The position numbers were made by a program, and so were the translations under genes. This document shows positions 63,340 through 64,000 of a DNA stretch of 64,000 bases, one piece after another; the stretch's first letter is position 1; every line of letters begins with the position of its first letter. Below the pieces are notes generated by a model that had not been told where the DNA came from, made no database searches, and was given only the letters and a program-made list of their open reading frames with translations. The DNA comes from Alteriqipengyuania_B sp035481675 (GTDB lineage Bacteria; Pseudomonadota; Alphaproteobacteria; Sphingomonadales; Sphingomonadaceae): the NCBI RefSeq assembly GCF_035481675.1, contig NZ_JAYJJW010000001.1, forward strand, positions 1,798,001-1,862,000, written 5' to 3'.

Positions 63340-64000
63340 GCGGCCATCTCCGCTGCGGGCGTTTCGGGATCGCTACCCACCAGGTGCACGAACACCTCGT
63401 GAAGAGAGGGGCGGTGCACTTCGAACCCGCGCAAGGCTACATCCGCGCCGGACATCCGCTCCAGCACGTCGGGGGCGGCGACCCCCTGTTCAAGCTCGAG
63501 ATCGTAGCGCGTCCAGCCGTCGCCTTCGGCCTGCGCCTCGTGCGAGGACGCGACGCCGGCGATGTGGCCGAGCGACTGGCGGGCGACAGCGGAGATACGC
63601 GACGGCATCGTCCCGCGCGCCTCTTCCAGCGTACCTTCGAAGCGCTTGGTCCCCTTTCCGAGCAAGAGGAGCCGGTCGCACAGGCGTTCGGCGTGCTGCA
63701 TGACATGGGTCGAGAAGACCACGGCCGCGCCCGTCCCGGCGGAGCGCAGAATTTCGTCCTCCAGCAAGCCCTGGTTGACCGGGTCGAGGCCGGAGAACGG
63801 CTCGTCGAGGATCAACAGCTGCGGCCGGTTCACCAGCGATGTCGCCAGCTGGACTTTCTGCGCCATGCCTTTCGACATATCGGAAATCTGCGACTTGGCC
63901 CGGTCGGCCAGCCCGAAGCGGTCGAGCAGCTCGAGCCCGTGCGCCTTGGCATCGGCGCGCTCCATGCCTTTAAGCCGCCCGAAATAAACGATCGTGTCGA
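63336..64000 (-). CDS. ABC transporter ATP-binding protein, NatA-like (partial)
   Basis: The C-terminal 221 residues are present; the gene enters from beyond the right edge and the first residues visible are DTIVYFGRLKGMERAD. The ABC signature is degenerate but clear in ISDMSKGMAQKVQLATSL, Walker B is LLILDEPFSGLDP, and the switch histidine is in VVFSTHVMQHAE. A C-terminal domain (about 110 residues) follows, typical of the ABC-2 ATPases. Walker A lies outside the window. It pairs with the permease gene. Confidence 0.9.
   Translation of the reverse strand, partial: DTIVYFGRLKGMERADAKAHGLELLDRFGLADRAKSQISDMSKGMAQKVQLATSLVNRPQLLILDEPFSGLDPVNQGLLEDEILRSAGTGAAVVFSTHVMQHAERLCDRLLLLGKGTKRFEGTLEEARGTMPSRISAVARQSLGHIAGVASSHEAQAEGDGWTRYDLELEQGVAAPDVLERMSGADVALRGFEVHRPSLHEVFVHLVGSDPETPAAEMAA

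Overview
The window is chromosomal, GC-rich (about 65%) and almost fully coding. It looks like a member of the Alphaproteobacteria, order Sphingomonadales, most likely family Erythrobacteraceae. The grounds are the MipZ-type ParA division ATPase, the argD-argF-hslO and rpmI-rplT-pheS-pheT clusters, a class II (GlpX) fructose-bisphosphatase, the ribF-ileS-lspA-DUF3035 run and many short secreted or lipid-anchored proteins of sphingomonad type. The genus call is inference from gene content. I see no prophage, insertion sequence, CRISPR array or plasmid module. This is mainly a core-genome stretch.

Layout. 1-3.5 kb: tail of an OmpA-type gene, a terminator, a Cu/Zn superoxide dismutase, an MFS transporter coupled to queC, and a small secreted protein. 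3.5-7.6 kb (minus): argD-argF-hslO and a glycine-rich double cold-shock protein with its own terminator. 7.8-11.6 kb (plus): TerC-like protein, a small membrane protein, a sterol-desaturase-like hydroxylase and a GMC oxidoreductase. 11.6-15.8 kb (minus): prfC, an endo/exonuclease-phosphatase protein, then the PII-ammonium transporter pair behind a textbook sigma-54 site and in front of a strong terminator. 15.9-25.3 kb: a lipoprotein gene, then (minus) rpmI-rplT-pheS-pheT with a folded leader, prs-hisN-SDR, a membrane protein of unusual composition, and glpX. 25.4-31.9 kb: a secreted protein, homoserine dehydrogenase, a lipoprotein, and the TonB-ExbB-ExbD-ExbD energy-transduction operon followed by a separately transcribed third ExbD. 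31.9-39.6 kb: a ligase-associated-type DEXH helicase, a degenerate J-domain protein with a long Glu-Pro repeat, phosphomannomutase, a membrane J-domain protein, mipZ, panC (plus) and tRNA-Gly. 39.7-49.3 kb (minus): an OmpA lipoprotein, a K+(Na+)/H+ antiporter, cytochrome bc1 (petABC) translationally coupled to apt, pgeF and pepN. 49.3-53.8 kb: an SDR/epimerase, an EamA transporter, threonine aldolase, a small TTG-start acetyltransferase, an acyl-CoA dehydrogenase and tRNA-Thr. 53.9-61.8 kb (plus): a 55-residue conserved protein, gpmA, then a tightly overlapped chain purE-purK-folA-ribF-ileS-lspA-DUF3035 lipoprotein. 61.8-64 kb (minus): ABC-2 permease and the C-terminal part of its ATPase, cut by the window end.

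Many neighbours overlap by one to four bases (TGATG, ATGA, GTGA, TTGA), so translational coupling is common. Several starts are GTG or TTG and were placed from ribosome-binding sites and family alignments recalled from memory.

No wholly new system is evident. The points most worth a second look are: a low-GC insertion inside the editing domain of IleS; the sigma-54 control of glnK-amtB; a folded leader before rpmI; hairpins between exbB and exbD; a triplicated exbD with a private promoter; two independent hexanucleotide expansions encoding a Glu-Pro rod; an RGG/glycine-rich double cold-shock protein; and a pair of J-domain-like genes flanking the phosphomannomutase gene.
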